Part shown: piece by piece, positions 61,071-64,000 of the stretch
Numbering within the stretch: position 1 is the first letter of the stretch
Layout: every line of letters begins with the position of its first letter
DNA from: Mantis religiosa
Taxonomy: Eukaryota; Arthropoda; Insecta; Mantodea; Mantidae
DNA length: 64,000 nucleotides
Direction of reading: 5' to 3'
NCBI GenBank assembly: GCA_030765055.1
Contig: CM060958.1
Location: 1,841,063-1,905,062 of the forward strand
Notes under the pieces: model-generated
What the model saw: the letters and a program-made list of their open reading frames with translations, nothing else
What the model was told of the DNA's origin: nothing
The model's database searches: none
Made by a program: the position numbers and the translations under genes

Positions 61071-61277
61071 ATAAATTGTAGGTATGGCTTAGTTGTTTTA
61101 TACAAAAATTGTTGAAAGTAATTTTCTTACGTTTTACAAAGCTATAACTTCATTTCTTTTATTTACGAAAAGTTCTAAAACCTGACGCGATGGGTTAAAG
61201 TGGAGATTAATTTCGAATTAAGCACAGAAACTCACTCGGACCTTCTATCAGATTAAAAAAATAAGTTTTGAAATTCA

Positions 61278-64000
61278 GAACGATGTAATGACCCTCTACC
61301 TAATTTTCATTCCACATCTTACAACATCCACATCCCGCCACTACGTTCCAGAGCAGGTACACGTCTTAACCCTCCTCGGGCTGTTCCTTAGTCTGCTAAC
61401 TGCTACGGACGGTGTAATGACCCTCTACCTAATTTTCACCCCACATCCTACAACATCCACATCCCGCTACTACGTTCCAGAGCAGGTACAAGTCTTAACC
61501 CTCCTCGGGCTGTTCCTCAGTCTGCCAACTGCTACGAACGGTGTAATGACCCTCTACCTAATTTTCACCCCACATCCTACAACATCCACATCCCGCTACT
61601 ACGTTCCAGAGCAGGTACAGGTCTTAAACCTCCTCGAGCTGTTCCTTAGTCTGCCAACTGCTACGGACGGTGTAATGACCCTCTGCCTAATTTTCACCCC
61701 ACATCCTACAACATCCACATCCCGCTACTACGTTCCAGAGCAGGTACAAGTCTTAACCCTCCTCGGGCTGTTCCTCAGTCTGCCAACTGCTACGAACGGT
61801 GTAATGACCCTCTACCTAATTTTCACTCCACATCCTACAACATCCACATCCCGCTACTACGTTCCAGAGCAGGTACAGGTCTTAAACCTCCTCGAGCTGT
61901 TCCTTAGTCTGCCAACTGCTACGGACGGTGTAATGACCCCCTGCCTAATTTTCACCCCACATCCTACAACATCCACATCCCGCCACTACGTTCCAGAGCA
62001 GGTACAGGTCTAAAACCTCCTCGAGCTGTTCCTTAGTCTGCCAACTGCTACGAACGGTGTAATGACCCTCTACCTAATTTTCACCCCACATCCTACAACA
62101 TCCACATCCCGCTACTACGTTCCAGAGCAGGTACAAGTCTTAACCCTCCTCGGGCTGTTCCTCAGCCTGCCAACTGCTACGAACGGTGTAATGACCCTCT
62201 ACCTAATTTTCACCCCACATCCTACAACATCCACATCCCACTACTACGTTCCAGAGCAGGTACAAGTCTTAACCCTCCTCGGGCTGTTCCTCAGTCTGCC
62301 AACTGCTACGAACGGTGTAATGACCCTCTACCTAATTTTCACCCCACATCCTACAACATCCACATCCCGCTACTACGTTCCAGACCAGGTACACGTCTTA
62401 ACCCTCCTCGGGCTGTTCCTTAGTCTGCCAACTGCTACGAACGGTGTCATCACCCTCTACCTAATTTTCACCCCACATCCTACAACATCCACATCCCGCC
62501 ACTACGTTCCAGAGCAGGTACACGTCTTAACCCACCTCGGGCTGTTCCTTAGTCTGCCAACTGCTACTGACGGTGTAATGACCCCTACCTAATTTTCACC
62601 CCACATCCTACAACATCCACATCCCGCTACTACGTTCCAGAGCAGGTAAAGGTCTTAACCCTCCTCGGGCTGTTCCTTAGTCTGCCAACTGCTACGGACG
62701 GTGTAATGATCCTCCACCTAACTTACACCCCACATCCTCCAACATCCACATCCCGCTACTACGTTCCAGAGCAGGTACACGTCTTAACCCACCTCGGGCT
62801 GTTCCTTAGTCTGCCAACTGCTACGAACGGTGTAATGACCCCCTACCTAATTTTCACCCCACATCCTACAACATCCACATCCCGCCACTACGTTCCAGAG
62901 CAGGTACAGGTCTTAACCCACCTCGGGCTGTTCCTTAGTCTGCCAACTGCTACGGACGGTGTAATGACCCCCTACCTAATTTTCACCCCACATCCTACAA
63001 CATCCACATCCCGCCACTACGTTCCAGAGCAGGTACAGGTCTTAACCCTCCTCGGGCTGTTCCTTAGTCTGCCAACTGCTACGAACGGTGTAATGACCCC
63101 CTACCTAATTTTCACCACACATCTTACAACATCCACATCCCGCCACTACGTTCCAGAGCAGGTACAGGTCTTAACCCTCCTCGGGCTGTTCCTTAGTCTG
63201 CCAACTGCTACTGACGGTGTAATGACCCCCTACCGAATTTTCACTCCACATCCTACAACATCAACATCCCGCTACTACGTTCCAGAGCAGGTACAGGTCT
63301 TAACCCTCCTCGGGCTGTTCCTTAGTCTGCTAACTGCTACGGACGGTGTAATGATCCCCTACCTAATTTTCACTCCACATCCTACAACATCCACATCCCG
63401 CCACTACGTTCCAGAGCAGGTACACGTCTTAACCCTCCTCGGGCTGTTCCTCAGCCTGCCAACTGCTACGAACGGTGTAATGACCCTCTACCTAATTTTC
63501 ACCCCACATCCTACAACATCCACATCCCACTACTACGTTCCAGAGCAGGTACAAGTCTTAACCCTCCTCGGGCTGTTCCTCAGTCTGCCAACTGCTACGA
63601 ACGGTGTAATGATCCCCTACCTAATTTTCACTCCACATCCTACAACATCCACATCCCGCCACTACGATCCAGAGCAGGTACACGTCTTAACCCTCCTCGG
63701 GCTGTTCCTTAGTCTGCCAACTGCTACTGACGGTGTAATGACCCCCTACCTAATTTTCACTCCACATCCTACAACATCCACATCCCGCTACTACGTTCCA
63801 GAGCAGGTACAGGTCCTAACCCACTTTAGGCTGTTCCTTAGTCTGCCAACTGCTACGAACGGTGTAATGATCCCCTACGTAATTTTCACTCCACATCCTA
63901 CAACATCCACATCCCGCCACTACGTTCCAGAGCAGGTACACGTCTTAACCCTCCTCGGGCTGTTCCTCAGTCTGCCAACTGCTACGGACGGTGTAATGAT
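61278..64000. repeat. 129-bp tandem array, at least 21 monomers, continuing past the window
   Basis: The monomer starts GTGTAATGACCCTCTACCTA, continues ACATCCTACAACATCCACAT and CCAGAGCAGGTAC, and ends CTGCCAACTGCTACGGACG. From GTAATG at 61285 to GTAATG at 63993 is 2708 bp, or 21 x 129 minus a 1-bp deletion near 62582. It is clearly less AT-rich than the flanks. The plus frame (43 codons per unit, e.g. YYVPEQVQVLTLLGLFLSLP) stays open for six units (61288-62013) and again for 62062-62592. I recognise no parent gene. Confidence 0.95.

Overview
This is eukaryotic DNA, almost certainly from an arthropod and most likely an insect with a large, repeat-rich genome. The evidence is several mariner/Tc1-type DNA transposons, non-LTR retrotransposon remnants, a Ty3/gypsy element whose LTR carries a TATA box and arthropod-type TCAGT initiators, tRNA-derived SINE sequence and long satellite arrays. 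The species cannot be named from the sequence. I see no intact host gene. About 70% of the window (roughly 45 of 64 kb) is tandem repeat.

Layout. 1-1925: a decayed non-LTR reverse transcriptase on the minus strand, split by a 1318-bp mariner (457-1774) with TA target duplication, matching terminal inverted repeats and a broken D34D transposase. 2955-5655: a 25-bp tandem array. 5656-8377: AT-rich DNA with a SINE fragment and a 5'-truncated LINE tail. 8382-14134: a complete-length but dead Ty3/gypsy element on the minus strand, with both LTRs, a 4-bp ATAT target duplication, a probable tRNA-Leu primer site, gag, protease, RT/RNase H and integrase. 14300-15464: a fragment of a repeat-associated arthropod protein, then an internally deleted Tc1/mariner-like element. 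16290-23216: a tRNA-like SINE head followed by a 108-bp array of 64 monomers. 24982-58414: a mariner whose transposase gene is interrupted by 402 monomers of 81 bp. 58415-61277: AT-rich DNA with a (TA)n microsatellite and a mariner 5' fragment. 61278-64000: a 129-bp array that runs off the window.

The main discovery candidate is the 32.5-kb 81-bp satellite. Each monomer is a 27-codon piece of the transposase DNA-binding region (PSYTIIKRLVVEFKMGRTST and what follows). The single-copy 5' part of that transposase gene lies immediately left of the array and the single-copy 3' part immediately right. The array therefore grew inside the transposon and still sits in its birthplace. The unit length equals the distance between two CTCTG copies in the inferred parent gene, which points to a microhomology-mediated founding duplication. 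The 108-bp array appears to be a parallel case: it is embedded in a SINE, with the tRNA-like head on its left and a related SINE copy at 7205-7300 showing the unexpanded arrangement. The 81-bp array also has higher-order structure, with 37-monomer and 96-monomer repeats.

Nothing here forms a working pathway. The genes are mobile-element genes in various states of decay, and the interest lies in how mobile elements become satellite DNA.
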